A stretch of DNA of 64,000 nt from Erythrobacter aurantius (GTDB lineage: Bacteria > Pseudomonadota > Alphaproteobacteria > Sphingomonadales > Sphingomonadaceae): contig NZ_CP090949.1 of the NCBI RefSeq assembly GCF_023823125.1, positions 2,566,001 to 2,630,000 of the forward strand, in the 5' to 3' direction. The position numbers and the translations under genes were made by a program. The notes beneath the pieces were generated by a model, which saw only the letters and a list, made by a program, of their open reading frames with translations, made no database searches and was not told the DNA's origin. Within the stretch, counting starts at the first letter, position 1. Each line of letters starts with the position of its first letter. Of this stretch, positions 15,852 through 24,024 are shown one piece after another.

Positions 15852-15908
15852 ATGTCTCATGGTTCAGTAGAGAGGTCGGCAAGTTTCCGCGCGAGGCATA
15901 TTCGGTAA
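15852..15908 (+). CDS. 18-residue small ORF behind an extreme ribosome-binding site
   Basis: ATG 15852 to TAA 15906-15908 encodes MSHGSVERSASFRARHIR, a basic Ser/Arg/His peptide. Its start is placed ideally (7 bases) after the 14-nt anti-anti-Shine-Dalgarno. The peptide is not rich in any one amino acid that would suit attenuation of ilvE. Short hairpins (CGGTA/TACCG; AGCGGC/GCCGCT) and a terminator follow within 90 bp. It may be a functional small protein, a ribosome-occupying leader, or part of an RNA that binds 30S subunits. Too short for normal gene finding; evidence is the ribosome-binding site and transcript-like layout. Confidence 0.6.
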   Translation: MSHGSVERSASFRARHIR

Positions 15909-15961
15909 TTTCGACTACCGAGTAAGGCTTCGTGAGCGGCGCTTACCGCCGCTGACCATGC

Positions 15962-15997
15962 AAAGGGCAGTTCCCCGACGGGCGGAGCTGCCCTTTT
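15962..15997 (+). terminator. Intrinsic terminator after the small ORF
   Basis: Arms AAAGGGCAG and CTGCCCTTT are perfect over 9 bp, with an inner CCCC/GGG pairing and T residues in and after the 3' arm. It separates the small-ORF transcript from ilvE and makes any ilvE start upstream of 16000 unlikely. Confidence 0.9.
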
Positions 15998-16173
15998 CAT
16001 TTTTGTGGTTACGATTGTGGTTACGCTCGCCCATCCGGGCGAGCATCCTCGGCGCTGTTCCTAGCTTCGCTCGGGCACCTGCGGGCGGGCGGTCGCCCTT
16101 GCGACGCCAAGGCGTCGTTTGGTCTGTGCCATTAATCTTGCTCTCTGCTTCCCCCCACATTATCCGCATCCCC

Positions 16174-17253
16174 ATGCAATTCGAGACGATCCCGCACCCT
16201 TCACCCACGCCCGATGACGTTCGCACGGCAGCGATTGCCGATCCCGGCTTCGGCAAGGTTTTCACCGATCACATGGTCACCATCGACTATGACGAAGACA
16301 AAGGCGGCTGGCACAATGCGCAGATTGGCCCGCGCCAGCCCATCCCGCTCGATCCGGCGGCATCGGTGCTGCATTATGCGCAGGAAATCTTCGAAGGGAT
16401 GAAGGCGTACAGGCACCCCGACGGCAGCTTCGCGCTGTTCCGGCCGGAGGAAAACGCGCGCCGTTTCAACGCGTCGGCCCGGCGCATGGCCATGCCGGAA
16501 ATCCCGGAGGAACTGTTCCTCGAAGCCGTGCGGCTCGCGGTGAAGACCGATGCGGACTGGATGCCCAGCGTCGAAGGCGGCTCGCTCTATATCCGCCCCT
16601 TCATGTTCGCATCCGAAGCGTTCCTGGGCGTGCGTCCGGCGAAGCAGTACAAGTTCGTCGTGATCCTCGTTTCCAGCGGCAATTACTTCAAGGGCGGCGT
16701 GAACCCGGTGAAGATCTGGGTTTCGCAGGATTACGTGCGCGCGGCCCCCGGTGGCACCGGCGCGGCCAAGACCGGCGGCAACTACGCGGCCAGCCTTGTC
16801 CCGCAAGCCGAAGCGATCGCGCATGGCTGCGATCAGGTCGTGTTCCTTGATGCGGCGGAGAAAAAATGGGTCGAGGAACTGGGCGGAATGAACCTGTTCT
16901 TCGTGCGCCGCGACGGCAGCGTCATCACGCCCCCGCTCACCGGCACGATCCTGCCCGGCATCACCCGCGACAGCCTGATCGCGATGCTGCGCGAGGAAGG
17001 GCTTGAGGTGCGCGAGGAGCCTTACTCCATCGCCCAGTGGCGCGAGGAAGCGGAGAGCGGCGAACTGCTCGAAACCTTGGCTTGCGGCACAGCGGCGGTT
17101 GTCACCCCCGTCGGCACGGTGGCTTCACCCGCCGGAGAATTCACCATCGGCACGGGCGGCATCGGCCAGATGGCGCAGAAAATGCGCGAGAAACTGACCG
17201 GCATCCAGAACGGCGCGGTCGAGGACAAACACGGCTGGGTGATGCGGGTTTGA
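16174..17253 (+). CDS. ilvE: Branched-chain amino acid aminotransferase
   Basis: A 359-residue PLP enzyme of fold type IV that transaminates the last step of Leu, Ile and Val synthesis. Motifs: HYAQEIFEGMKAYR near residue 70, GSLYIRPFMFA, the PLP lysine in GAAKTGGNYA, LDAAEKKWVEELGGMN, and the cofactor loop GTILPGITRDSL. ATG 16174 gives the family's usual start; the frame is open to 15958 but that part overlaps a terminator. The start has no clear Shine-Dalgarno. No leucine-rich leader peptide or T-box is visible upstream. Confidence 0.95.
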   Translation: MQFETIPHPSPTPDDVRTAAIADPGFGKVFTDHMVTIDYDEDKGGWHNAQIGPRQPIPLDPAASVLHYAQEIFEGMKAYRHPDGSFALFRPEENARRFNASARRMAMPEIPEELFLEAVRLAVKTDADWMPSVEGGSLYIRPFMFASEAFLGVRPAKQYKFVVILVSSGNYFKGGVNPVKIWVSQDYVRAAPGGTGAAKTGGNYAASLVPQAEAIAHGCDQVVFLDAAEKKWVEELGGMNLFFVRRDGSVITPPLTGTILPGITRDSLIAMLREEGLEVREEPYSIAQWREEAESGELLETLACGTAAVVTPVGTVASPAGEFTIGTGGIGQMAQKMREKLTGIQNGAVEDKHGWVMRV

Positions 17254-17266
17254 GGAGATACGAGCG

Positions 17267-17554
17267 ATGCTAATCAAGGCGATCACCCTCGCATTACTGC
17301 TTTCAGGCACATCGACTGTGGTTGAATGGCTTGACGAAAATACGGCAAAAGTAAGCGTGACGCTTGAGATTCGGCAGGCGGCGGATGGCTATGTCAAAGC
17401 TCCAGCGGAAGTTGAAAAAGCCGCTGAGGAGGCGTGCAAGGCCAAGGGCGAAGCTAGGCGGATCACCGAATATGTCTTTGAAAACCCTCCCAGTGATGAA
17501 AGCAAAGACGGTCCGTTAATGATGACTTTGACCGCGACCTATGAGTGCACCTGA
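17267..17554 (+). CDS. Small secreted protein, unrecognised
   Basis: A 95-residue precursor with a short N-terminal hydrophobic run ([13 protein letters not shown]) that could be a signal peptide, then a Lys/Glu-rich domain with two Cys ([18 protein letters not shown]). GGAG lies 9 bases ahead of ATG 17267. Base composition is lower in GC than ilvE and trhO on either side. Its last 14 bp overlap the trhO start, so the two are probably translationally coupled. No family recognised. Confidence 0.7.
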   Translation: MLIKAITLALLLSGTSTVVEWLDENTAKVSVTLEIRQAADGYVKAPAEVEKAAEEACKAKGEARRITEYVFENPPSDESKDGPLMMTLTATYECT

Positions 17555-18494
17555 CCGCCTTACACCAATCACGGTAGCTGCACTCTATAAGTTCACGCCC
17601 TTCGCAGATCCCGCTGCCCTGCGCGAGCCGCTGCTTGCCGCATGCGAAGAGGTCGGGGTCAAGGGCACGCTCCTGCTTGCAAACGAAGGCATCAACGGCA
17701 CCATTTCGGGAACCGACAACGCCATTGCCGCCGTGCTCGATCATATCCGCAGCCTCCCCGGTTGCGCCGATACCGAGGTCAAATTCTCGCACGCGCCCGA
17801 AATGCCGTTCCACCGCATGAAGGTGCGGCTGAAGCGCGAGATCGTGACCATGGGGCAGCCCGATATCGATCCGCGCCACAGCGTCGGGCGCTATGTCGAT
17901 CCGCAGGACTGGAACGCGCTCATCTCCGATCCCGACACCGTGGTGATCGACACGCGCAATGATTACGAAGTCGCCGTCGGCACATTCGAAGGCGCGGTTG
18001 ATCCGACCACCCAATCCTTCCGCGACTTTCCGAAGTGGTTTCGGGAACACCGCGAGGAATTGCTCACCGGCAAGAAACGCGTCGCCATGTTCTGCACCGG
18101 CGGCATACGCTGCGAGAAATCGACCAGCTTCCTGCGCGCCGAAGGGATAGAGGACGTGTTCCACCTGAAAGGCGGCATCCTCAAATATCTGGAGGAAGTG
18201 CCGCCCGAGGAAAGCAAGTGGCAGGGCGACTGCTTCGTCTTTGATGAGCGGGTGACGGTTCGCCACGGGCTGGAGCCGGGCGAATACGGCCTGTGTCGCG
18301 CCTGCCGCCGCCCGGTGTCCGCCGAAGACATGGGGCATCCCCATTTCGAGGAAGGCGTCAGCTGCCCGCATTGCATCGACGAGCGCACCGAGGAACAGCG
18401 CGCGCGCTACCGCGAACGCCAACGGCAGGAAGCGCTCGCCCGCAAACGCGGAACCCATCATGTCGGCGCGACGTTCACTCCAGAGGATGACTGA
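17541..18494 (+). CDS. trhO: tRNA uridine(34) hydroxylase (rhodanese-related)
   Basis: A 317-residue cytosolic protein. It has an N-terminal acylphosphatase-like domain ([17 protein letters not shown]), a rhodanese domain from about residue 125 with the active-site Cys in [13 protein letters not shown], and a C-terminal Cys-rich segment ([13 protein letters not shown]). TrhO makes 5-hydroxyuridine at the wobble base of several tRNAs. The Cys motif and flanking segments match the YceA/TrhO family throughout. Starts in the end of the small secreted gene; a GST gene overlaps its stop (ATGACTGA). Confidence 0.94.
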   Translation: MSAPDRLTPITVAALYKFTPFADPAALREPLLAACEEVGVKGTLLLANEGINGTISGTDNAIAAVLDHIRSLPGCADTEVKFSHAPEMPFHRMKVRLKREIVTMGQPDIDPRHSVGRYVDPQDWNALISDPDTVVIDTRNDYEVAVGTFEGAVDPTTQSFRDFPKWFREHREELLTGKKRVAMFCTGGIRCEKSTSFLRAEGIEDVFHLKGGILKYLEEVPPEESKWQGDCFVFDERVTVRHGLEPGEYGLCRACRRPVSAEDMGHPHFEEGVSCPHCIDERTEEQRARYRERQRQEALARKRGTHHVGATFTPEDD

Positions 18495-19152
18495 AACCGC
18501 GCCCTCTGTTCCTGTCCTCTACTCCTTCCGTCGCTGCCCCTATGCGATGCGTGCGCGCATGGCGCTGTGGATCGCGGGGGAAACGGTGGAACTGCGCGAG
18601 GTGAAGCTCGCCGCCAAGCCGCCCGAAATGCTCGAAGCCAGCCCCAAGGGGACGGTTCCGGTGCTCGATTTCCGGGACGGTTCGGTGATCGACGAAAGCC
18701 TCGCCATCATGCGCTGGGCGCTGCACCGCAACGATCCCGAAGGCTGGCTGGCGGGCGATGATGAGGCGCTGATCGCGCGCAATGACGGGCCGTTCAAACG
18801 CGCGCTTGATCGCTACAAATACCCGACCCGTTATCCTGATGAGGCCGGCGGGGACGAGGAGACATTTCGCCTCGATCACCGCACCCACGGGCTGGCGGTG
18901 CTGCACGATCTCGATGCGCGGCTGGGCAGCAGCGCGCAGCTGTGCGGCGACAGCCGGGCGCTTGCCGATATCGCGCTGTTCCCCTTTGTCCGGCAATTCG
19001 CCAACACCGACCGCGAATGGTTCGACGCGCAGGGGCTGCCGCATGTGCAGGAATGGCTCGAAGGGCATCTCGCGTCAGACCTGTTCGCAAGCGTGATGCC
19101 GAAGTTTGCCCCGTGGAAAGCGGGTGACGAACCGGTGCTGTTCGGCCCCTAA
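18487..19152 (+). CDS. Glutathione S-transferase family protein
   Basis: A 221-residue protein with the thioredoxin-fold N-domain ([41 protein letters not shown]) and an all-helical C-domain. The CPYA motif is glutaredoxin-like, so Cys may replace the usual Ser/Tyr in thiol-transfer chemistry, as in omega or beta GSTs. ATG 18487 overlaps the trhO stop codon; the alternative ATG 18460 has no ribosome-binding site. Its end overlaps the converging lysR gene by 4 bp. Confidence 0.88.
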   Translation: MTETAPSVPVLYSFRRCPYAMRARMALWIAGETVELREVKLAAKPPEMLEASPKGTVPVLDFRDGSVIDESLAIMRWALHRNDPEGWLAGDDEALIARNDGPFKRALDRYKYPTRYPDEAGGDEETFRLDHRTHGLAVLHDLDARLGSSAQLCGDSRALADIALFPFVRQFANTDREWFDAQGLPHVQEWLEGHLASDLFASVMPKFAPWKAGDEPVLFGP

Positions 19153-20036
19153 AGGGCGTCGCGGAACGCGTCGATCAGCCAGCTTGTCGCCGGGCCTAGC
19201 CTTGTGTCGCGGCGCCAGATCGCGCTGAGCTGGTAATGCGCGCCGGGCCGTTCGGGCAGGTCCAGCTCCACCAGAGCGCCAGAGACCAGATCACCCGCCA
19301 CCATTTCGCGCGGCATATTTCCCCAACCCAGCCCCGCCTTCAACAGCGTGCGCTTTGCGCCCAGATCGCCCAGCCGCCATGTCAGCGGGCTGAGCACCGA
19401 AAACTCGCGCCCCTCGGTCCGGCGGGAACGGTCTGACAGCACCAGTTGCAGGTGGCGGCGGCTTTCGCCCGGTGCGATATTGCCCTGCGCCAAAGGGTGA
19501 TCGGGCACGGCGACGGGGATCAGATCGACCTCGCCTACCGCCTGCCGCTCCAGCGCCGGGTCTTCGCCGATGATCGGGCCGCCGATGGCAAGCTGCGCGC
19601 CTTCGTCGAGCAGGCATTCCACCACCGCACCCAGCCCCTCCACCCGCAGCCGCAGCGCGACGGTGGGGAAGGTTTCGCGGAAATTTCGCAGCACCTTTGC
19701 CGTGACTTCGCCCGGCAGCATCACGTCGAGCACCAGGCCGAGATTGCTTTCCAGCCCCGCGTGCAAGGACCGGGTCTTGGCCAGCAGCCCGTCAACCCGG
19801 TCTGCCACAGCGCGCGCTTCGGTGAGCAGCCCCTCGCCCGCCTCGGTCAGCACCGGTTTGCGCGAACCTTCGCGTTCGAACAGGGTGACGGCAAGCTGCG
19901 CCTCAAGCTGCGCGATGCCGTAACTGATCGCGGAGACTGCGCGCCCCATCCGCCGCGCCGCGCCGCCAAAGCTGCCTTCCTCCACCACCGCGATGAAGAT
20001 GCGCAATTGATCGAGACTGGGATCGCCGAGCTTCAT
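19149..20036 (-). CDS. LysR family transcriptional regulator, divergent from pirin and azoreductase genes
   Basis: A 295-residue regulator with an N-terminal winged helix-turn-helix (LDQLRIFIAVVEEGSFGGAARRMGRAVSAISYGI) and a LysR substrate-binding domain. The start ATG 20036 fits the family; ATG 20072 would run over the operator. It faces the pirin gene, and a GATGTTC-N9-GAACATC repeat lies 7 bp from its start codon. The layout LysR/pirin/NAD(P)H quinone reductase is common in proteobacteria and points to a response to quinones, flavonoids or electrophiles. Confidence 0.92.
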   Translation of the reverse strand: MKLGDPSLDQLRIFIAVVEEGSFGGAARRMGRAVSAISYGIAQLEAQLAVTLFEREGSRKPVLTEAGEGLLTEARAVADRVDGLLAKTRSLHAGLESNLGLVLDVMLPGEVTAKVLRNFRETFPTVALRLRVEGLGAVVECLLDEGAQLAIGGPIIGEDPALERQAVGEVDLIPVAVPDHPLAQGNIAPGESRRHLQLVLSDRSRRTEGREFSVLSPLTWRLGDLGAKRTLLKAGLGWGNMPREMVAGDLVSGALVELDLPERPGAHYQLSAIWRRDTRLGPATSWLIDAFRDAL

Positions 20037-20042
20037 GTCACA

Positions 20043-20065
20043 GATGTTCAGATATTCCGAACATC
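20043..20065. promoter_or_regulatory. LysR-type operator GATGTTC-N9-GAACATC
   Basis: Perfect 7-bp arms around a 9-bp spacer, containing the T-N11-A pattern of LysR boxes. It lies beside the lysR start codon, so it probably serves autoregulation and, at about 105 bp, control of the pirin gene. Confidence 0.7.
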
Positions 20066-20169
20066 TTGGCAAGTTTTATCGCAGTTTTCCGGTCAAACTC
20101 GGTGGCCTATCTACCCCTCAACGACGCGGGGATCGCCCAAGGGCCCCCGCAGAAAAGGAGACAAGAGCC

Positions 20170-20877
20170 ATGATCGAACTGCGTCCATTCAACACGCTCG
20201 GCGCCGCCAATCACGGGTGGCTCGATGCGCATCACCACTTTTCCTTCGCCGGCTATCACGATCCCGCGCGGGTCCACTGGGGCGCCTTGCGCGTCTGGAA
20301 CGACGACACGATTGCGCCGGGAACGGGCTTTCCCACTCACCCGCACAACGACATGGAAATCATCACCTATGTCCGCAAAGGCGCGATCACCCATCGCGAT
20401 TCCATGGGCAACGAAGGCCGCACCGAAGCGGGCGACGTGCAGGTGATGAGCGCGGGCAATGGCGTGCGCCATTCGGAATACAATCTGGAAGGCGAGGACA
20501 CCACGCTGTTCCAGATCTGGATCATCCCGGATGAACGCGGCGGCGAACCCAGCTGGGGCGCCAAGCAGTTCCCCAAGGGTGATCGCGCCGGGGCTTTCGT
20601 TCCGCTCGCCAGCGGGATTGCCAACGACAACCAGAACGGCGCCCTGCCGATCCGCAGCAAGGCCCGTGTTCTGGGTGCGACGATCAAGGCGGGTGAAAGC
20701 GTGACCTACACGCCGTCCTCGGCCGATCGCCACCTCTACCTTGTCCCCGCAACCGGCAAGGTACGCGTGGACGATGTCGAGGCAAACGCCCGCGACGGGG
20801 TCGCCATCACGCAGCTGGAGCAGGTGACGATCACCGCGCTCGAAGACAGCGAAGTCGTGCTGGTCGACGCCGCCTGA
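20170..20877 (+). CDS. Pirin family protein (bicupin)
   Basis: A 235-residue double-cupin protein. The N-terminal cupin shows the metal ligands FPTHPHNDMEIITYV and GNGVRHSEYN (three His and a Glu); the C-terminal cupin is degenerate. Pirins act as quercetin 2,3-dioxygenases or as redox-sensing cofactors. AAGGAGA precedes ATG 20170; in-frame ATGs further up overlap the LysR operator and are rejected. Likely first gene of a unit with the azoreductase downstream. Confidence 0.93.
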   Translation: MIELRPFNTLGAANHGWLDAHHHFSFAGYHDPARVHWGALRVWNDDTIAPGTGFPTHPHNDMEIITYVRKGAITHRDSMGNEGRTEAGDVQVMSAGNGVRHSEYNLEGEDTTLFQIWIIPDERGGEPSWGAKQFPKGDRAGAFVPLASGIANDNQNGALPIRSKARVLGATIKAGESVTYTPSSADRHLYLVPATGKVRVDDVEANARDGVAITQLEQVTITALEDSEVVLVDAA

Positions 20878-20888
20878 CACCTTCCCTC

Positions 20889-20935
20889 GGGGGCTGACCG
20901 CGTTCCCCCTCCCTCTCCCCCAACGGTCAGCCCCC
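20889..20935 (+). other. Long-loop hairpin between pirin and azoreductase genes
   Basis: A 12-bp perfect stem (GGGGGCTGACCG / CGGTCAGCCCCC) closes a 23-base pyrimidine-rich loop. There is no U-tract, so it is more likely an mRNA stabiliser or partial attenuator than a terminator. Confidence 0.7.
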
Positions 20936-20969
20936 ACCCCCGTTCATCCCCTCAATGGAGTTTCCCCCA

Positions 20970-21563
20970 ATGTCGAACATCCTCCACATCACCGCCAGCA
21001 TCCGCGGCGACGAAAGCATCTCCAACGCGCTCGGCAATCGTCTGGTCGAAGGGCTCGCCGCCAAGACCGGGGCGCTCGTCACCCGCCGCGACCTGTCGGC
21101 CAATGATCTGCCCTACGTCAGCGCCGAACGGTTCGCCGCGAACCTTGCTCCTGCTGCCGATCGCACGCCCGAACAGGCGGAACTGGCCGCGATTGCCGAT
21201 ACTCTGATCGGCGAACTTCAGGCCGCCGACACCATCGTCATCGCCAGCCCGATCTACAATTTCGGCGTGCCTGCCACAGTAAAGGCATGGGCCGATCTGG
21301 TCGCCCGCGCCGGGACGACCTTCAAATACACCGAAACCGGCCCTGTCGGCCTGCTCGAAGGCAAGAAGGCCTATCTCGCGATCGCTTCGGGAGGAACGCC
21401 GGTGGGTAGCGATATCGATTTCATGAGCCGCTGGCTGATCTTCTTCCTCGGCTTCCTCGGCATCTCCGATGTCGAAGTGGTCGCCGCCGACGGGATCATG
21501 GGCGCGGATGGCAGGGAAAAGATTGACCGCGCCCATGAAAAGGTTGCCGAACTGGTCGGCTGA
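20970..21563 (+). CDS. azoR: FMN-dependent NADH-azoreductase / NAD(P)H quinone reductase
   Basis: A 197-residue flavodoxin-fold protein. MSNILHITASIRGDESIS binds FMN phosphate, SPIYNFGVPATVKAW and ASGGTPVGS line the flavin site, and the length suits AzoR. It reduces quinones and azo compounds by two electrons. ATG 20970 has GGAG 9 bases ahead; ATG 20955 would place coding sequence over that site. Follows pirin on the same strand; expected member of the LysR-controlled set. Confidence 0.9.
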   Translation: MSNILHITASIRGDESISNALGNRLVEGLAAKTGALVTRRDLSANDLPYVSAERFAANLAPAADRTPEQAELAAIADTLIGELQAADTIVIASPIYNFGVPATVKAWADLVARAGTTFKYTETGPVGLLEGKKAYLAIASGGTPVGSDIDFMSRWLIFFLGFLGISDVEVVAADGIMGADGREKIDRAHEKVAELVG

Positions 21564-21577
21564 ACCGGATCAGGAAA

Positions 21578-22978
21578 TCACGAGGCGGCGGATCGTTCAG
21601 GCAGCGGTCCGCCGCCTTTTCCTACGCGCTCGAACATCATCGCCGCCTGCGCCTGCTTGGCGTAATATTCGGGACGGCGCGGATATTTGACCAGCAGCAA
21701 CAGCGACAGCGCCACCACGATCCCTGCGCCCACCACCAGGAAGATCGAGGAAAGGCCGCCCATCGCATCGGTCTTGCCCAGCATGAAGGCGCCGAAGGAA
21801 ATCCCGAAATTGCTGACCGCCATGTAGATCGTGAACTGGGTCGCGGCGACCTTGGGATCGCACAGCCGCATCGATATCGGCAGCGCCGCCACGGTCAGCA
21901 GCATGTCCATCGCGATCCACGAATAGACGAAGGCCATGAAGACGACCGGATTGCCCCAGAATTCCTGCCCCAGATACATGGCTGTGATCATCGTCAGTTG
22001 CAGCGCGCACCACATGATCGCGATCCGTTTCGCCCCGTAACGATCGCCCAGCCAGCCGCCCAGCGTCATGCACAGCACGCCCGCAACCAGCCCGGCGGTG
22101 GCGGTGAGCGAGGCGATCTCGGAGGTGTCCCAGCCGCCGTAATTCGCGCCGATCAAAGGGGTTGCCCCGGTAAAACCGCCGTAGAGAATTCCGCGCCCGA
22201 ACAGCACCGGCAGCCACAACAGGCTGACGAGCTTGCCCATCGAAAGGAATGTCGATTTGAGCAGCGGCCACCACGCCTCAAGCTGGATCGCCAGATTGCG
22301 CGGATGCGATGCGCCTCCGCTCCACGGCATCAGCCGTTCCCCGTCACGCTCGCGGAAGGCGGCGATGTAGACGCACAAGGCAAGAATGATCGCGGCGACG
22401 ATCAGGAAGGCGGCGGGCGCGCCGAAATCCTCGATCACGAAGCCGCAGATCGCCGTCGCCGTGGCAATTCCGATCGACTGCCCGCCAAACATCATGCCGC
22501 TTCCGCGTGCGCGTTCGTCCTCGCTCATGATGTCCACCGCAAGCCCGTCCACCGCGACATCCTGGAACGTGGTCGCCATGTTCACGGCAAAGCCGATACC
22601 GCCAAGGATTGCGACGTCGGTCACACCCGGATCGATCAGCGCGGCAATGACGAGAAATGCTATCATCACTCCTTGCGCACCGATGATCCACACGCGGCGG
22701 CGGCCCATCGGCAGGAAAGTGTAACGATCCATGATGAAGCCGTTGATCAGCTTCAATGACCACGGCAGCGCGGTAAGCGCCGCGACCGATCCGACATCGG
22801 CGGCAGGAGCGCCATTCACCGCCATCCACGCCGGGATCGCAAACCAGAACAGCCCGATCGGCATGCCCTGTCCGACATAAAGGATGAAGAGAGTGAACAG
22901 CCGCAAGGCTCGCGAATGTTCAAGCACCAGACCGGCGGAACGCGCAGGTGTCGTCTGAGTCGTCAAATCTGCCCCCAC
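21578..22978 (-). CDS. MFS transporter (AmpG/RhtX-like)
   Basis: A 466-residue polytopic protein of about 12 helices. The first helix (LYVGQGMPIGLFWFAIPAW) and DRYTFLPMGRRRVW between helices 2 and 3 match the branch that includes AmpG (muropeptide), RhtX/FptX (siderophore) and acetyl-CoA transporters. TFQDVAVDGLAVD is highly conserved in that branch. No muropeptide or siderophore genes are adjacent, so the cargo is unknown. Converges with azoR, leaving 14 bp. Confidence 0.85.
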   Translation of the reverse strand: MGADLTTQTTPARSAGLVLEHSRALRLFTLFILYVGQGMPIGLFWFAIPAWMAVNGAPAADVGSVAALTALPWSLKLINGFIMDRYTFLPMGRRRVWIIGAQGVMIAFLVIAALIDPGVTDVAILGGIGFAVNMATTFQDVAVDGLAVDIMSEDERARGSGMMFGGQSIGIATATAICGFVIEDFGAPAAFLIVAAIILALCVYIAAFRERDGERLMPWSGGASHPRNLAIQLEAWWPLLKSTFLSMGKLVSLLWLPVLFGRGILYGGFTGATPLIGANYGGWDTSEIASLTATAGLVAGVLCMTLGGWLGDRYGAKRIAIMWCALQLTMITAMYLGQEFWGNPVVFMAFVYSWIAMDMLLTVAALPISMRLCDPKVAATQFTIYMAVSNFGISFGAFMLGKTDAMGGLSSIFLVVGAGIVVALSLLLLVKYPRRPEYYAKQAQAAMMFERVGKGGGPLPERSAAS

Positions 22979-23119
22979 TGATTGACGCCCACCGTTAACG
23001 GCTTGTGTGGCGCAGCATCAGCGACCCTGCCTTCGGAGCTTAGGCTTTCATCGCCGCAATGCAAATTGCGGGGCCGGACGCGCGCGGGTTTGACGCTTTT
23101 TTGACGCTGCCTCGCAGGA

Positions 23120-24007
23120 TCAGATGCGCGGGCGCACCAGCAGCGGCTTGAACAGCTTGGTGCTGGGCCGCAGCACGATGATCGCCACGCCGCAGACTGC
23201 CAGCGCCCCGCCCGCAATCAGGGTCCAGCCGATGGGATCGCCCGTCAGCCACGCGCCAAAGCCGATGGTGAGCAGAGGGGTAAGCAGGGTGAAAGGCACC
23301 ACCAGATTGGCATCGTGCCGCTGGAACAACCGGTAATAGCTCGAATGCGCGCCGACAGAGACGATCAGCCCGGCAAACAGCACGCAACCCGCAATCGCCA
23401 GCGGGGCGGCGCTGACGGCTTCGATCTGGCCGGTCTCCAGCGTGAAGGACAGCGGGAACAGCACGCAGACCGAGGCCAGTCCCGCCCACGCCTGCATCTC
23501 CACCGCGCCGATGTCGATCCGTTTGAAGAACACCGATCCCGCCGCGCCGATCACCGCTCCGGCAAAGACATAGGCAAGGCCCCAGCCGCTCTCCAATCCC
23601 GAAGGCGAGCCGATGGCGATGACAACCCCGGCAAAGGTCAGCGCGATGCCCAGCCCGCGCCGCCAGCGCACCTGCTCTTTCAGGAACAGGATCGCGAACA
23701 GCACCGTCAGCGGAGCGCCTGTCAGGCTGACGATCCCCGCCGCCGATGGCGATGCTGTCTGCAAGCCGATGAACAGCAGCGAAAACGATCCGCCGCTGAT
23801 CGCAAGCCCGATCAGCAGCACACGCGGCAGGCTCGACGGCACCCGGCGCAACAAGGGCGCGAGCGCGATCACCACCAGCAGCGAACGCAGCGCCGCATAA
23901 AACAGAGGCGGCATGGCAAGATCGTCCACCGCCAGCTTGCTGACGACGACATTGAGCGCCCACAAGACATTGCAGACGAGCAGCACCGCAATCGCGGAAA
24001 AAGGCAA
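23120..24007 (-). CDS. EamA/DMT family transporter (TTG start)
   Basis: About 295 residues with ten helices in two EamA repeats (LLVCNVLWALNVVVSKLA... and YVFAGAVIGAAGSVFFKRID...). No ATG fits: the first helix follows the nadE stop almost at once. TTG 24007 (then PFSAIAVLL) is the best start, 17 bp after nadE; an ATG far upstream would overlap nadE by 300 bp with unlike sequence. DMT exporters move metabolites such as amino acids or nucleotides; coupling to nadE suggests a shared transcript, not a defined cargo. Confidence 0.82.
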   Translation of the reverse strand: MPFSAIAVLLVCNVLWALNVVVSKLAVDDLAMPPLFYAALRSLLVVIALAPLLRRVPSSLPRVLLIGLAISGGSFSLLFIGLQTASPSAAGIVSLTGAPLTVLFAILFLKEQVRWRRGLGIALTFAGVVIAIGSPSGLESGWGLAYVFAGAVIGAAGSVFFKRIDIGAVEMQAWAGLASVCVLFPLSFTLETGQIEAVSAAPLAIAGCVLFAGLIVSVGAHSSYYRLFQRHDANLVVPFTLLTPLLTIGFGAWLTGDPIGWTLIAGGALAVCGVAIIVLRPSTKLFKPLLVRPRI

Positions 24008-24024
24008 CGAACCGGGCAGTGCGA

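Larger units (their letters stand above)
15559..16173. other. 615-bp region with no conventional gene; holds a small-ORF/RNA locus
   Basis: Between the lipoprotein and ilvE lie a minus-strand terminator-like hairpin (15643-15670), a TATAAT box (15722-15727), a 14-nt perfect anti-anti-Shine-Dalgarno sequence (15837-15850), an 18-codon ORF (15852-15908), two small hairpins and a strong plus-strand terminator (15962-15997). From 16000 to 16173 are GC-rich hairpins (for example 16025-16044) and the ilvE leader. Confidence 0.75.

Noticed and set aside
15585..15860. 91-codon minus-strand frame in the 15.6-15.9 kb gap
   Set aside because: It spans the minus-strand terminator-like hairpin and has no ribosome site or protein features.
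15958..16173. Upstream extension of ilvE by 72 codons
   Set aside because: It would start inside an intrinsic terminator, and the added residues are unlike the family N-terminus.
15999..16173. Leucine/isoleucine attenuator or T-box before ilvE
   Set aside because: No run of branched-chain codons and no T-box motif; only GC-rich hairpins are present.
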